Shown here: one piece after another, positions 17,346-26,654 of the stretch
Layout: each line of letters begins with the position of its first letter
How positions within the stretch are numbered: the first letter of the stretch is position 1
Source: Arcicella rigui
GTDB lineage: Bacteria; Bacteroidota; Bacteroidia; Cytophagales; Spirosomataceae
Assembly: GCF_034929435.1 (NCBI RefSeq)
Contig: NZ_JAYFUM010000019.1
Span: 62,001-126,000 of the forward strand
Reading direction: 5' to 3'
DNA: 64,000 bases
Notes under the pieces: generated by a model
What the model saw: only the letters and a program-made list of their open reading frames with translations
Databases searched by the model: none
Told to the model about the DNA's origin: nothing
Program-made: the position numbers and the translations under genes

Positions 17346-18962
17346 TTAATATATTTTCTCTTTCTGCTCTTTTACTTTAGCATCCGAAATATAGTCATCA
17401 AACGTCATCAACTTGTCTAAATAGCCTTTTGGTCCAATTTCAAGGATTCTGTTTGCTACTGTTTGCGTAAGTTGGTGGTCATGGCAAGTAAATAGGATTG
17501 TTCCTGTAAAATCAACCATTCCATTGTTCAAAGCAGTAATCGACTCCAAGTCTAAGTGGTTAGTTGGTTCGTCAAAAATGGCTACGTTTGCTCCCGAAAG
17601 CATCATTCTTGAGAACATACAGCGTTGTTTTTCACCCCCAGAAATAACCGTACATTTTTTCAAAGCTTCATCGCCTGAAAACAACATTCTACCCAAGAAA
17701 CCACGAATGAAAGATTCATCTTTTTCAGCCGAATACTGACGTAACCAGTCAACCAAATTCAATGAACTATTTTCAAAATACTTGGCGTTGTCGTTTGGTA
17801 AATAAGACTGCGTAGTGGTTACTCCCCATTTAAAAGTACCAGCATCGGCTGTTCTTTCGCCCATAAGTATGTCGAACAAAGCTGTAATCGCCAAAGAATC
17901 ACGAGAAAGTACCGCTAATTTGTCGCCTTTAGTTAAAGTAAACGACACATCTTTGAATAAATAACCACCTTCTGGATTTTTTACTGTTAAGCCTTCTACC
18001 GAAAGTAATTGGTCGCCTGCTTCACGTTCTGGCTTAAAGTTGATAAATGGATAACGTCTTGACGATGGCTTGATGTCTTCCACTTGTAATTTATCCAACA
18101 TTTTCTGACGAGAAGTAGCTTGTTTTGATTTGGCTACGTTGGCAGAGAAACGACGGATAAATTCTTCTAATTCTTTACGTTTTTCGTCAGTTTTCTTGTT
18201 TTGGTCAGCACGTTGGCGAGCTGCTAATTGTGATGATTCGTACCAGAAAGTATAGTTACCACCATACAATTGGATTTTACCAAAATCTAAATCGGCAATG
18301 TGGGTACAGATATTGTCTAAGAAGTGACGGTCGTGAGAAACTACAATTACTGTATTTTTGAAGTTTGTCAAGAAGTTTTCTAACCACAAAATAGACTCGA
18401 TGTCTAAGTTGTTGGTAGGCTCATCTAATAACAAAATATCTGGCGAACCAAACAACGCTTGTGCCAAGAGTACCTTTACTTTCTCAGAACCCGAAACGTC
18501 TTTCAATAAAGTATAATGTAAATCTTCTTTAATGCCCAAACCGCTAAGGAGTTGCCCCGCCTCTGATTCAGCTTCCCAACCATTCATTTCAGCAAATTCT
18601 GCTTCAAGGTCGGCTGCACGGTTTCCATCTTCTTCTGTGAAATCTTCTTTTAAGTAAATGGCGTCTTTTTCAACCATAATATCATAAAGACGCTTATTTC
18701 CCATAATCACGGCTTGCAAAACAGGCACATCTTCGTACTCGAAGTGGTTCTGTTTCAAAATCGACATACGTTCGCCCGGATTCATGCTTACTGAACCAGT
18801 CTGAGATTCGATTTCTCCTGATAAAATCTTTAAAAAAGTAGATTTTCCTGCTCCGTTTGCTCCGATGAGACCATAGCAGTTTCCTTCTACAAATTTGATA
18901 TTTACTTCTTCAAAAAGTACCCGTTTACCAAAACGGAGTGAAACATTCGATACGTTTAGCAT
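17346..18962 (-). CDS. ABC-F translation factor, YbiT-like, with degenerate second Walker A
   Basis: 538 residues, cytoplasmic, two ATPase domains and no membrane part. YbiT-type text is clear: GLIGANGAGKST (31-42), VLQAVIMGNKRLYDI, and the linker RRFSANVAKSKQATSR (270-285). Domain 1 has Walker B ILLLDEP with Glu181 and His210, but its signature reads SGSE (157-160) instead of SGGE. Domain 2 keeps SGGEK (441-445), Walker B VAIFDEP and His494, yet its Walker A region (352-361) reads LSRDSLAITA, with no G-x-x-G-x-G-K-S/T. One ATP site should therefore be impaired. ABC-F proteins act on the ribosome; the exact role is unknown. Confidence 0.92.
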   Translation of the reverse strand: MLNVSNVSLRFGKRVLFEEVNIKFVEGNCYGLIGANGAGKSTFLKILSGEIESQTGSVSMNPGERMSILKQNHFEYEDVPVLQAVIMGNKRLYDIMVEKDAIYLKEDFTEEDGNRAADLEAEFAEMNGWEAESEAGQLLSGLGIKEDLHYTLLKDVSGSEKVKVLLAQALFGSPDILLLDEPTNNLDIESILWLENFLTNFKNTVIVVSHDRHFLDNICTHIADLDFGKIQLYGGNYTFWYESSQLAARQRADQNKKTDEKRKELEEFIRRFSANVAKSKQATSRQKMLDKLQVEDIKPSSRRYPFINFKPEREAGDQLLSVEGLTVKNPEGGYLFKDVSFTLTKGDKLAVLSRDSLAITALFDILMGERTADAGTFKWGVTTTQSYLPNDNAKYFENSSLNLVDWLRQYSAEKDESFIRGFLGRMLFSGDEALKKCTVISGGEKQRCMFSRMMLSGANVAIFDEPTNHLDLESITALNNGMVDFTGTILFTCHDHQLTQTVANRILEIGPKGYLDKLMTFDDYISDAKVKEQKEKIY

Positions 18963-19080
18963 TATTGTTATGTAAATTATTGCTGTTGCGGTTCAGATAA
19001 TTTTGGAATTATCTGTTTTTGAAAATGACAAAAAATGCTGATTTGTATTTACCAATCAGCCATTTGTTCTCAAAGATTTG

Positions 19081-19088
19081 CAAAATTA
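19081..19088 (-). promoter_or_regulatory. -7 box upstream of the ABC-F gene
   Basis: TAATTTTG on the minus strand, an exact TAnnTTTG match, 118 bases before the start codon. The -33 element is not clear. Confidence 0.35.
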
Positions 19089-19151
19089 CTACATTGACGG
19101 GAATTGACACGATAAGACCAAGATATTATTCCATTTAGCTTTCTGTAAAAA

Positions 19152-20135
19152 TCAAGAAGGCTGTGCTTTGAATAATATTTGTGTAGGAATAAAAGGAATA
19201 ATTTTACTTTCGATACTCTGAAAAGGAATTCCCAATAAATCTGCGATTTCGTCGCCCAACAAATAACGCATTTGAGCGGCAGGAAATGATTTTAATAATG
19301 GATTTGGAACAAAACTTTCGAGCGTTTGCAAGAGTGATTTTGTCAGTAATTTCCCTTCTTCTGAAGGACGAAACTGACGATTGGCAATTACTTTATCCAA
19401 AGTAAAAGCTTCTCTAAGATTCTGTGGAATCAATACTTCTTCAACGCCCATAATGTGGCTAATGATATTCCAAAGATGCAAGTAGGCTTCTTCTTCACTT
19501 TCGCTGGGTGTTTTTCCTGTTTTTCTAAGTCCACGAATCACAATGTACGAAAACGCACCGTTTGTGCCTGCCATATCTTCTTGGTTTACGGGTTTTCCCC
19601 AAGCCGTATTCCAAGTACCGTGAAATTCTGAGAAAAAACGAATGGCGGCGTGCATTAGTCTTACTTTTAGTATTTTACGAAAAGCCTTGCCGTTATGCCA
19701 GTTTTTTTCTTGCATTACCGTAAAAATAAATTCGCCTGTTTCCTCCAAACGTTTTAAAGTATCATTCTGAATCCTTTGTGATTTTGCTAATACTTTTGCT
19801 CCGTCAGCACCAGCGTAGCAATAAGGCAAAGCCAAACAAGCCAACATAATACCGATTCTTTCCTGATTTTCTTTGAAAAAATCCATGCCTTTTTGCATCT
19901 TTTTCCAATTGGCAAGGGCAGGTAATACGGGTTTTTGATTCACAAAATCGTTGACAAAACTCAAAGAGTACTCCGTTTCGTTGGTATTGAGCCACTTAAA
20001 AAAATCACGAAGACCAGCCATCTCAGTTTGCTGAAATACTTGTAGAATGATATTATCGGCGACTTCATCACCAGTTTGTCGAAGTCTGTCCATTAATTCA
20101 TTCGAAAACGAGCGAGTGGGTTTTATGGGGTTCAT
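19152..20135 (-). CDS. MpaB/rubber-oxygenase-like protein (DUF2236)
   Basis: 327 residues, mostly helical. The motif RLMHAAIRFF near 155-165, with Arg and His, and NQEDMAGTNGAFSYIVIRGL, then WNIISHIMGVEEVLIP, are typical of DUF2236, the family that includes the MpaB oxygenase and heme-binding latex-clearing protein. The R-x-x-H pattern is the proposed heme-binding part in that family. The substrate in Bacteroidota is unknown. It is a single-gene unit on the minus strand, next to a long inverted low-complexity repeat that lies upstream of its start. Confidence 0.75.
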   Translation of the reverse strand: MNPIKPTRSFSNELMDRLRQTGDEVADNIILQVFQQTEMAGLRDFFKWLNTNETEYSLSFVNDFVNQKPVLPALANWKKMQKGMDFFKENQERIGIMLACLALPYCYAGADGAKVLAKSQRIQNDTLKRLEETGEFIFTVMQEKNWHNGKAFRKILKVRLMHAAIRFFSEFHGTWNTAWGKPVNQEDMAGTNGAFSYIVIRGLRKTGKTPSESEEEAYLHLWNIISHIMGVEEVLIPQNLREAFTLDKVIANRQFRPSEEGKLLTKSLLQTLESFVPNPLLKSFPAAQMRYLLGDEIADLLGIPFQSIESKIIPFIPTQILFKAQPS

Positions 20136-20365
20136 TTTTTGGGGACTTTAGGATTTTGGACTTTAAGACTTTAGGATTTTTGATTTTGGGATTTGATGAC
20201 TTTAAGACCTTGGGACTTTAAGATTTTATGATTTTGGACTTTATGAATTGTATTAAAGAAAACACAGGGATTAAGTAAATGTTTAGATATCTCAAGAATC
20301 TTAATTCTCAAAGCTCTAAAGTCTTCAAGTCCTAAAGTCCTCAAATCCTAAAGTCCAGAAAAATT
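20136..20365. repeat. Long imperfect inverted repeat built from GACTTTAGGA-like units
   Basis: The left arm (about 20145-20245) repeats GGACTTTAGGATTTTGGA and TTTAAGACTT; the right arm (about 20300-20358) carries the reverse complement, CTAAAGTCTTCAAGTCCTA. The same family occurs at 33160-33240 and 43866-44070. No gene is seen here; the rest of the gap up to 20518 is AT-rich and holds no feature I can name. Confidence 0.8.
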
Positions 20366-20518
20366 CTCTTTAAGCTAACCCACCATTTCCTTTAAATTTC
20401 CATCTTATCTTTAGAAAACAAAATATTTGCTTTATTACGAGAATGGGGATTTTTACAAAAAAAACTTAAACATTTTTTTGATTCCAAAACTCCGAATCGC
20501 TACGGTGAACCGTTCTCA

Positions 20519-21076
20519 ATGCAGCACACTGAAATTATGCCTGATAAACTTTCATCATATATTGAACAATTTCAAAAAGGGAATCCTCTTGTTTTCGAGA
20601 AGATTTACCAAGCGATGTCTCCAAAAATGTTTGGTGTTTGTTTGCGATATGCCGCTGACAAAGAACAAGCAAAGGACATTTTACAAGAAAGTTTTATCAA
20701 AGTTTATCATCAACTCAAAAATTTTAGACACGAAGGTTCTTTTGAAGGATGGGTCAAAAAAATCGTAGTCAATACCGCTTTAGAGTATTTCAGAAGTAAA
20801 GCAAAGTGGAAAATTGAGACGATTGAAGACAACGACGAGGTTTACGAAATAGAAAGCGAAGACGATATTGTAGGCTACCTGAGTAAGCAAGAAATTTTAC
20901 TGATGATTCAAGAACTACCGCCTTCTTATAGATTAGTGTTCAATTTATATGTTTTTGAAGGATTGAAACACAAAGAAATTGCCGAGCAATTAGGCATTGG
21001 CGAAGGTACTTCAAAGTCGAATTTGGCAGATGCCAGAAGAATTTTACAGAAAAAATTATCAGGAGTAACGAAATAA
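20519..21076 (+). CDS. ECF-type RNA polymerase sigma factor
   Basis: 185 residues. Region 2 (about 15-85) contains YQAMSPKMFGVCLRYAADKEQAKDILQ followed by FRHEGSFEGWVKKIVVNTA (shown in part), the core and -10-binding part. Region 4 (about 125-180) has LPPSYRLVFNLYVFEGL and HKEIAEQLGIGEGTSKSNL, the helix-turn-helix that reads the -35. There is no extra domain. The next gene starts five bases after the stop and has an N-terminal cytoplasmic part and one membrane helix, so it is the probable anti-sigma partner. The signal is unknown. Confidence 0.95.
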   Translation: MQHTEIMPDKLSSYIEQFQKGNPLVFEKIYQAMSPKMFGVCLRYAADKEQAKDILQESFIKVYHQLKNFRHEGSFEGWVKKIVVNTALEYFRSKAKWKIETIEDNDEVYEIESEDDIVGYLSKQEILLMIQELPPSYRLVFNLYVFEGLKHKEIAEQLGIGEGTSKSNLADARRILQKKLSGVTK

Positions 21077-21081
21077 AGACA

Positions 21082-22533
21082 ATGGAAAATAACGAAGAAC
21101 ATACTTTAGATAGCTTTTTTAAAAAGTCGCTTGAAAATCAAGATTTTATTCCACCCGCAAATCTTTGGGAAAATATTGCTGCTGAGACAATTCAAAAAGA
21201 AAATAAAAAAATAAAACCTATGATAAAGTACCTCTTTTTTACCGCAGGATTTTTGCTGATTTCCGCTTTAATATTTTTGGGAATCAATAAATCGACTTTT
21301 GTAGAAGCAAATCATATTGCTCAGAAGGCTGAAATTGTGTCAAGCACAAGTATTTCAAACAAGCCACAGTCAATATTAAAGAAAGAAAATATCAGCCAAC
21401 AAAATCCATTAAATGAAACTCAAAAACCGATAAGTATTGAAGTACCGACTTTTTCAAAAGCAAAACCAACTGAGCCAAAAGGTATAAAACCAATAAATGA
21501 TGAAAAGCTCAGTAATGAAGCTTATTCGTCATCAGCAATACTTGAACAAGAACCTAAAAGTAGTAATGTAAAACTCAAGGAAATAAAGCATAAAGATTTA
21601 ATATTGAGAGATTTATCAGCTATTTTTAAAGAAAAACTAACTAATAAAGTTCGACCAATTGATACGCTAAATGATGAAATTTTTGAAGAAGAATCTGAAA
21701 AGAAAGGCTCAAAATTTAGTTTAAAGCATCCAATTATTAGTTTTGACTATGGTTTGATGACGAATGATGTTACTTATAAATCTGACAATTACTCTCCGAA
21801 AACGGCTATTTACCCTGATAAAAGCTCAAGTACAGGTTTAAGGGCAAGTATTGCATGGAAGATTTCTGAAAAATCAAGAATGGGAATTAGTCTGGGCTAC
21901 AACCGCTATAATCTTGGCGAACCTTATGTCAGTTTACCTGCATGGAGTAGTGCTTTAGGAATTCAGACAGCTACCTATAATATCAAAAATGCAACACCTT
22001 ATTATAGTACTGTGATGGCATTGGGTACGGTAAATATTCCAGTGGAAAAATTTGAAGGTTTACCAACAAAAAAACCAAACCAATTAGATAGTACCCGACA
22101 AATGATTGCTTTGGATAATCATCGAATGACTACGATAAATCTTGCTATTAGCACCCAGCATGATGTTGTCAGTTTACAAAGTAAAAAGAGCAAGTACTTA
22201 AACTTAAAAATATACAGTATTGCAGATTTTAGTTTTCAGCGACAAATCACGTATCAGTATGCTGGTACAGATGCACTTTCATTACTGTCATCTTCATCTC
22301 AAGTGGCACTAAAGGGAAGAATCACTTATGAAAGTAAGCATCTTGAAAATGCCTCTGATTTTATATTTGGCGTAAGGGTAGGCGTAGGTTTACGTTGGCA
22401 GTTCTCTCCAACTTTGGGTTTTCATGTAGAAGGCACTACACAAAATTCCTTTAATTCATGGGTGAAAAACCAAGAAGTAAATACTTATTTAAGAAACAAC
22501 GGGATTAATTTGGGGATAAATCTTAGTTTGTAG
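21082..22533 (+). CDS. Putative anti-sigma-like membrane protein with beta-barrel-like C-terminus
   Basis: 483 residues. Residues 1-48 are polar and include DSFFKKSLENQDFIPPANLW, a segment common in Bacteroidota anti-sigma-like proteins. One membrane helix lies at about 49-67 (YLFFTAGFLLISALIFLGI), followed by a Ser/Lys/Pro-rich linker to about 205. Residues 215-483 alternate polar and hydrophobic residues and end NNGINLGINLSL, like an outer-membrane beta-barrel. Coupling to the sigma factor is strong (five-base gap). How one chain would hold an inner-membrane helix and an outer-membrane barrel is unclear. Roles are inferred. Confidence 0.7.
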   Translation: MENNEEHTLDSFFKKSLENQDFIPPANLWENIAAETIQKENKKIKPMIKYLFFTAGFLLISALIFLGINKSTFVEANHIAQKAEIVSSTSISNKPQSILKKENISQQNPLNETQKPISIEVPTFSKAKPTEPKGIKPINDEKLSNEAYSSSAILEQEPKSSNVKLKEIKHKDLILRDLSAIFKEKLTNKVRPIDTLNDEIFEEESEKKGSKFSLKHPIISFDYGLMTNDVTYKSDNYSPKTAIYPDKSSSTGLRASIAWKISEKSRMGISLGYNRYNLGEPYVSLPAWSSALGIQTATYNIKNATPYYSTVMALGTVNIPVEKFEGLPTKKPNQLDSTRQMIALDNHRMTTINLAISTQHDVVSLQSKKSKYLNLKIYSIADFSFQRQITYQYAGTDALSLLSSSSQVALKGRITYESKHLENASDFIFGVRVGVGLRWQFSPTLGFHVEGTTQNSFNSWVKNQEVNTYLRNNGINLGINLSL

Positions 22534-22550
22534 GAAGGGACATAAACAAA

Positions 22551-22581
22551 AAAAGTCTTATTTGTTAAGGATAAGACTTTT
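22551..22581. terminator. Bidirectional terminator
   Basis: AAAAGTCTTAT pairs with ATAAGACTTTT around nine bases, between the sigma-partner gene (plus) and tRNA-Ser (minus). It fits both. Confidence 0.85.
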
Positions 22582-22589
22582 AGTTTTTG

Positions 22590-22674
22590 TAGAGAGTGAG
22601 GGATTCGAACCCCCGGACCTGTTACAGTCAACAGTTTTCAAGACTGCCGCAATCGACCACTCTGCCAACTCTCT
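22590..22674 (-). tRNA. tRNA-Ser(TGA)
   Basis: The minus-strand sequence begins AGAGAGTTGGCAGAGTGG. The acceptor pairs AGAGAGT with ACTCTCT, the anticodon arm is CAGTCTTGAAAACTG with anticodon TGA, the long variable arm (TTGACTGTAACAGGT region) is typical of class II tRNAs, and the T arm has GGTTCGAATCC. CCA is not encoded. Confidence 0.95.
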
Positions 22675-22689
22675 TCGTTTTTGATGATG

Positions 22690-22720
22690 CAAAATTAGTA
22701 CTTTCATTCTTGTTCTGCAA
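22690..22720 (-). promoter_or_regulatory. Bacteroidota promoter of tRNA-Ser
   Basis: On the minus strand TTG (22720-22718), a 20-base spacer, then TAATTTTG (22697-22690), 15 bases before the tRNA. Same architecture as the tRNA-Thr and tRNA-Arg promoters. Confidence 0.75.
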
Positions 22721-23082
22721 CTTTCTCGCAAAAAAAAATCAAAAATCTCTAAAAGTTTTTTGTCAATGCTTGATTTTCAGTAAGATAATTTTCAAAAAAA
22801 ATAGGCTTTGTTTTTGTGAAAATACTTCTTTGGCTCGTTTAAATGGCTATTTGTGAAAAATTCCCTCTTATTTTCTGATTAGTATTTTAGAAAATTCATT
22901 CCTAAACATGATTTTATTATCTGTTTGGGTTAAATGATTGTTAAGATTTGTAGAAGGATTATTTCCAACAAGAGAGAATTACTCTTCAATGAGGATTCTG
23001 AGCAATTTTCTATCCTTTTATACTCTTTATTCTAAAACTTTTGTCGTAAATTGTCACCTATTTTAGTTTGATAAAAAAGTAT
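22721..23082. other. Intergenic region, nothing recognised
   Basis: AT-rich spacer between the tRNA-Ser promoter and the PBP1A gene. I see no ORF with family resemblance and no strong hairpin; the PBP1A promoter must lie here, but no clear consensus is visible. Confidence 0.5.
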
Positions 23083-25677
23083 ATGACGGATATGATAAAA
23101 CAACTTATTCAAAATCTTAGTATTACCTTACGTTCTGTTCTTGTGAAGACGATGCACCAACTTTGGCTTCTACTCGACAAATTGTTGGTATTGATATTAG
23201 GAGAAGAGAAAGTAGCTAATTTTTACAAAAGTCTTGATAACCTAAAGGCTTATCTTTCAAATGTCAAACAAAGTATCGACCAAAGCTTCGATAAAGAATC
23301 TGCCTACTATCGTCCTATTAAAACTCTTTGGAAATCTTTTGCATGGACAGTTTTTGCAGGAGTATTTTATTTATTCTGTATTCAAACTAACTTTTTGTGG
23401 CTGACGGGCGAAATGCCTTCGGTAGGTGAACTTCAAAATCCTAAGCTGTCGCAATCTTCTGAAATCTATTCAGAAGATGGTGTTTTAATGGGAAAATTTT
23501 TCCAAGAAAACCGTACCCCTGTAAAAAACTATAAAGACCTTTCTCCTTACTTAGTTAAAGCTTTAGTGGCTACTGAGGATGCTCGTTTTTATCAACATTC
23601 TGGTATTGATTTCAAAGCTACTTTTGGTGTAGTTGCTGGTATTTTAAGAGGAGCAAGCGAACGTGGTGGAGGAAGTACTATTACGCAACAATTAGCCAAA
23701 AATTTATTTAAAACCCGTAAAAAACAAGGCATTTCTAAAAAAGGTCTTTTTGGTTATGTACCTGTTTTAGGAAAATTTGTCATCAAAACAAAAGAGTGGC
23801 TAACGGCTATCAAACTGGAGCGTTATTATACAAAAGAAGAAATCATTCTTTGGTACTTAAATACAGTGGATTTTGGAAGTAATTCTTTTGGTATTAAAGT
23901 AGCCGCCAAAACATATTTCAATACTTCGCCAGACAGTCTGAATGTGCAAGAAGCTGCTGTGTTGGTAGGGATGCAAAAAGCTACAAGTACTTATAACCCA
24001 AGAAGAAATTACGAGAAATCTTTAAAAAGAAGAAATACGGTACTTTCGCAAATGGTAAAGTATGGATATTTAGGAAAGGTTGAATTTGATTCATTATCAA
24101 AATTACCGATTGCCCTAAAAGTGAATGAAGAGTCGCCTTATGATGGTTCAAGTAATTATTTCAAAACAGCCTTGGCAAAGGCACTTCGTGAGTGGGCTGA
24201 TACCAGCGATGTAGATTTGGATTTGTACAGAGATGGTTTGAAAATTATTACAACGATTGATTCAAGAATGCAGGTTTATGCCGAAGCTTCTGTACAAGAA
24301 GGAATGCGTTCTTTACAACAAACTTTTGATAATCACTGGTCGGGTAAAAATCCTTGGACAGACGAAAAAGGAAATGAAATTCCCGGATTCATTGATACCG
24401 TAGCCAAAAGAACAAGCTATTATAAAGCATTAGCAGCTAAATATAAAAATAACCAAGACTCCATTTGGTATTACATGAAAAATGTAAAACGTAAAATGTG
24501 GGTGTATTCAAGAAATGGCTCTGGTGAAGAACAAATGACCATGAGTGCCTATGACTCTATCGCTTATTACAAAAAGTTCTTGCAAGCGGGTATGATGAGT
24601 ATGGACCCTTTTACAGGCCATATCAAAGCTTGGGTAGGTGGTTTAGATTTCCAGTACTTCAAATACGACCATGTTAATCAAGGGCGTCGTCAGCCGGGTT
24701 CTACTTTCAAGCCTTTTGTTTATACTACGGCTATTGATGGACCAAAAGATATGTCGCCTTGTACACAAATTACCGACGAACCATTTGAGATAGAAGTAGA
24801 AGAAAAAGGTGAGAAAAAAATCTGGCGACCGCACAATGCCGATGGGCGATATTCGTATGCAAGAATGTCGTTGCGACGTGCAATGGCTCGCTCGATTAAC
24901 TCTTGTGCCGCCAAACTTACTGCTGATGTTGGTGCAGACTCTGTGGTGTATTATGCTAAAAAAATGGGAATCAAAAGTCCTTTGTCGGCTGTGCCTTCAA
25001 TTGGTTTAGGTTCAAAAGACGTTACTTTATTTGAAATGGTAGGAGCTTATGGCTGTTTCTTGAATGAAGGAATGTACACACAGCCAATGTTGGTAGTAGA
25101 AATTCGTGACAGAAACGGTAAAACAATTCATACTTTTGAACCCGAACGTCATCAAGCAATTAGAAAAGAATCTGCTTTATTGATGCGATATATGCTTGAA
25201 GGTGGTTTAGAAGAACAAGGAGGAACATCACAGAATTTATGGTCGTTCAAGGATTTATTTGATGGAAAAGACCGTTACAAATCTCGTTTTGCAGGAAAAA
25301 CTGGTACTACTTCAAACCATTCAGATGGCTGGTATATGGGGCTAACCAGTAATTTAGTAACGGGTACTTGGGTAGGTGGCGACGACCGTTCGATTCACTT
25401 CCGAAGTGGGGCTTATGGGGAAGGCTCGAAAACTGCCTTGCCACTGTTTGGGCGATATATGTCTAAAATTGTCAAAGACCCTACGCTGGAGGCTTACCAT
25501 CCTGTACCGTTTGAAAAGCTCGACCCTAAACGGATTAGCAAACCGTTTAACTGTACTGCTGCGTATGTACCTTCAACAGATTCAACAAGTAATGATAGTT
25601 CTTATGTAGGTTCGGATTCATTGGCACCGGTTCGTCCTTCTTTTGAGAGCAAACCAGATTCTTCTGGTATCAATTAA
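23083..25677 (+). CDS. Penicillin-binding protein 1A-type peptidoglycan synthase
   Basis: About 864 residues from ATG 23083; an in-frame TTG five codons upstream is also possible. An unusual basic N-terminal extension of about 85 residues precedes the membrane helix (SFAWTVFAGVFYLFCIQTNF). The GT51 glycosyltransferase domain shows EDARFYQHSGIDF and GGSTITQQLAKNLF. The transpeptidase domain shows the active-site S-x-x-K in PGSTFKPF, an S-x-N in RSINSC, and KTGTT in AGKTGTTSNHSDGWY. It polymerises and cross-links peptidoglycan at the inner membrane. It is a single-gene unit ending in a hairpin terminator. Class A PBP is certain. Confidence 0.95.
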   Translation: MTDMIKQLIQNLSITLRSVLVKTMHQLWLLLDKLLVLILGEEKVANFYKSLDNLKAYLSNVKQSIDQSFDKESAYYRPIKTLWKSFAWTVFAGVFYLFCIQTNFLWLTGEMPSVGELQNPKLSQSSEIYSEDGVLMGKFFQENRTPVKNYKDLSPYLVKALVATEDARFYQHSGIDFKATFGVVAGILRGASERGGGSTITQQLAKNLFKTRKKQGISKKGLFGYVPVLGKFVIKTKEWLTAIKLERYYTKEEIILWYLNTVDFGSNSFGIKVAAKTYFNTSPDSLNVQEAAVLVGMQKATSTYNPRRNYEKSLKRRNTVLSQMVKYGYLGKVEFDSLSKLPIALKVNEESPYDGSSNYFKTALAKALREWADTSDVDLDLYRDGLKIITTIDSRMQVYAEASVQEGMRSLQQTFDNHWSGKNPWTDEKGNEIPGFIDTVAKRTSYYKALAAKYKNNQDSIWYYMKNVKRKMWVYSRNGSGEEQMTMSAYDSIAYYKKFLQAGMMSMDPFTGHIKAWVGGLDFQYFKYDHVNQGRRQPGSTFKPFVYTTAIDGPKDMSPCTQITDEPFEIEVEEKGEKKIWRPHNADGRYSYARMSLRRAMARSINSCAAKLTADVGADSVVYYAKKMGIKSPLSAVPSIGLGSKDVTLFEMVGAYGCFLNEGMYTQPMLVVEIRDRNGKTIHTFEPERHQAIRKESALLMRYMLEGGLEEQGGTSQNLWSFKDLFDGKDRYKSRFAGKTGTTSNHSDGWYMGLTSNLVTGTWVGGDDRSIHFRSGAYGEGSKTALPLFGRYMSKIVKDPTLEAYHPVPFEKLDPKRISKPFNCTAAYVPSTDSTSNDSSYVGSDSLAPVRPSFESKPDSSGIN

Positions 25678-25689
25678 TGATAATACTTA

Positions 25690-25717
25690 CGTCAATCTCA
25701 TACGAGATTGACGTTTT
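25690..25717 (+). terminator. Terminator after PBP1A
   Basis: CGTCAATCTC, loop ATAC, GAGATTGACG, then TTTT. A 10-pair perfect stem placed 13 bases after the stop codon. Confidence 0.9.
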
Positions 25718-25731
25718 AATAATTACCAAAA

Positions 25732-26631
25732 ATGATTATGACTAAAGAAAACATTTCTACTTACTTTCAAGGTTTGCAAGATGATATTTGCAAAGCTTTA
25801 GAAAGTGCAGATGGAAAGGCAACTTTTCATGAAGATAACTGGCAACGTGAAGGCGGTGGCGGTGGCAGAAGCCGTGTGATTCAAGGTGGAAATGTAATTG
25901 AAAAAGGCGGTGTAATGTTTTCGGCTGTTTGGGGCGACCTTCACGAAAAAATGCTGGCTTCGATGGGACTTACCGAAAAAGTAGATTTTTTTGCTACGGG
26001 TGTTTCTATCGTTATTCACCCTAATAGCCCTAAAGTACCCATTATTCACATGAATGTTCGTTACTTCCAGATGTCGAACGGTACTTATTGGTTTGGTGGA
26101 GGTATAGACCTTACGCCGCATTATGTAGTAGAGGAAGATGCTGTTTGGTTTCATCAATACCTCAAAAAAGTTTGTGATGAACACGACGAAACGTATTATC
26201 CAAAATTCAAAACTTGGGCTGATGATTACTTCTTCAATACACATCGTAATGAAACTCGTGGTATTGGGGGAATATTTTTTGATTATCAAAAACCCCATGA
26301 AAACAGAAATAAAGAAGATTTATTCGCTTTTGTAAAATCAGTAGGAGAGGCTTTTGCCCCCATTTATACTCATTTTATGAATAAGAATAAAGATTTGCCT
26401 TTTACCGAGACTGAGAAAACATTCCAAATGCTTCGTCGTGGACGTTATGTAGAATTTAATTTGGTACATGACAGAGGTACAAAATTTGGCTTGGAAACTA
26501 ACGGTAGAACGGAGTCAATCCTGATGTCGATGCCACCGATGGCTCAGTGGGTTTATGATTATAAAGCCGAGAAAGACTCAGAAGAAGCGAAAACTTTAGG
26601 GCTATTACGAAAAGGAATTAATTGGGTTTAG
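25732..26631 (+). CDS. hemF: Oxygen-dependent coproporphyrinogen III oxidase
   Basis: Converts coproporphyrinogen III to protoporphyrinogen IX in heme synthesis, using O2. The 299-residue protein matches the family along its length: MNVRYFQMSNGTYWFGGGID (a core motif), LTPHYVVEEDA, and RNETRGIGGIFFDY, then GRYVEFNLVHDRGTKFGL near the C-terminus. ATG 25732 is followed by a second ATG at 25738; either start is possible. Use of HemF rather than HemN fits an aerobic organism. The stop codon lies inside the terminator stem. Confidence 0.97.
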   Translation: MIMTKENISTYFQGLQDDICKALESADGKATFHEDNWQREGGGGGRSRVIQGGNVIEKGGVMFSAVWGDLHEKMLASMGLTEKVDFFATGVSIVIHPNSPKVPIIHMNVRYFQMSNGTYWFGGGIDLTPHYVVEEDAVWFHQYLKKVCDEHDETYYPKFKTWADDYFFNTHRNETRGIGGIFFDYQKPHENRNKEDLFAFVKSVGEAFAPIYTHFMNKNKDLPFTETEKTFQMLRRGRYVEFNLVHDRGTKFGLETNGRTESILMSMPPMAQWVYDYKAEKDSEEAKTLGLLRKGINWV

Positions 26632-26654
26632 AGGATTTCTCTAAACCTTTTTTA
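26625..26654. terminator. Terminator overlapping the hemF stop codon
   Basis: GGTTTAGAG, loop GATTT, CTCTAAACC, then a run of seven Ts. The hemF TAG at 26629-26631 lies within the left arm, and the T run reaches the end of the convergent regulator gene. Confidence 0.9.

Noticed and set aside
22596..22856. ORF over tRNA-Ser
   Set aside because: It overlaps the tRNA gene and its promoter, and its first residues are translated tRNA.
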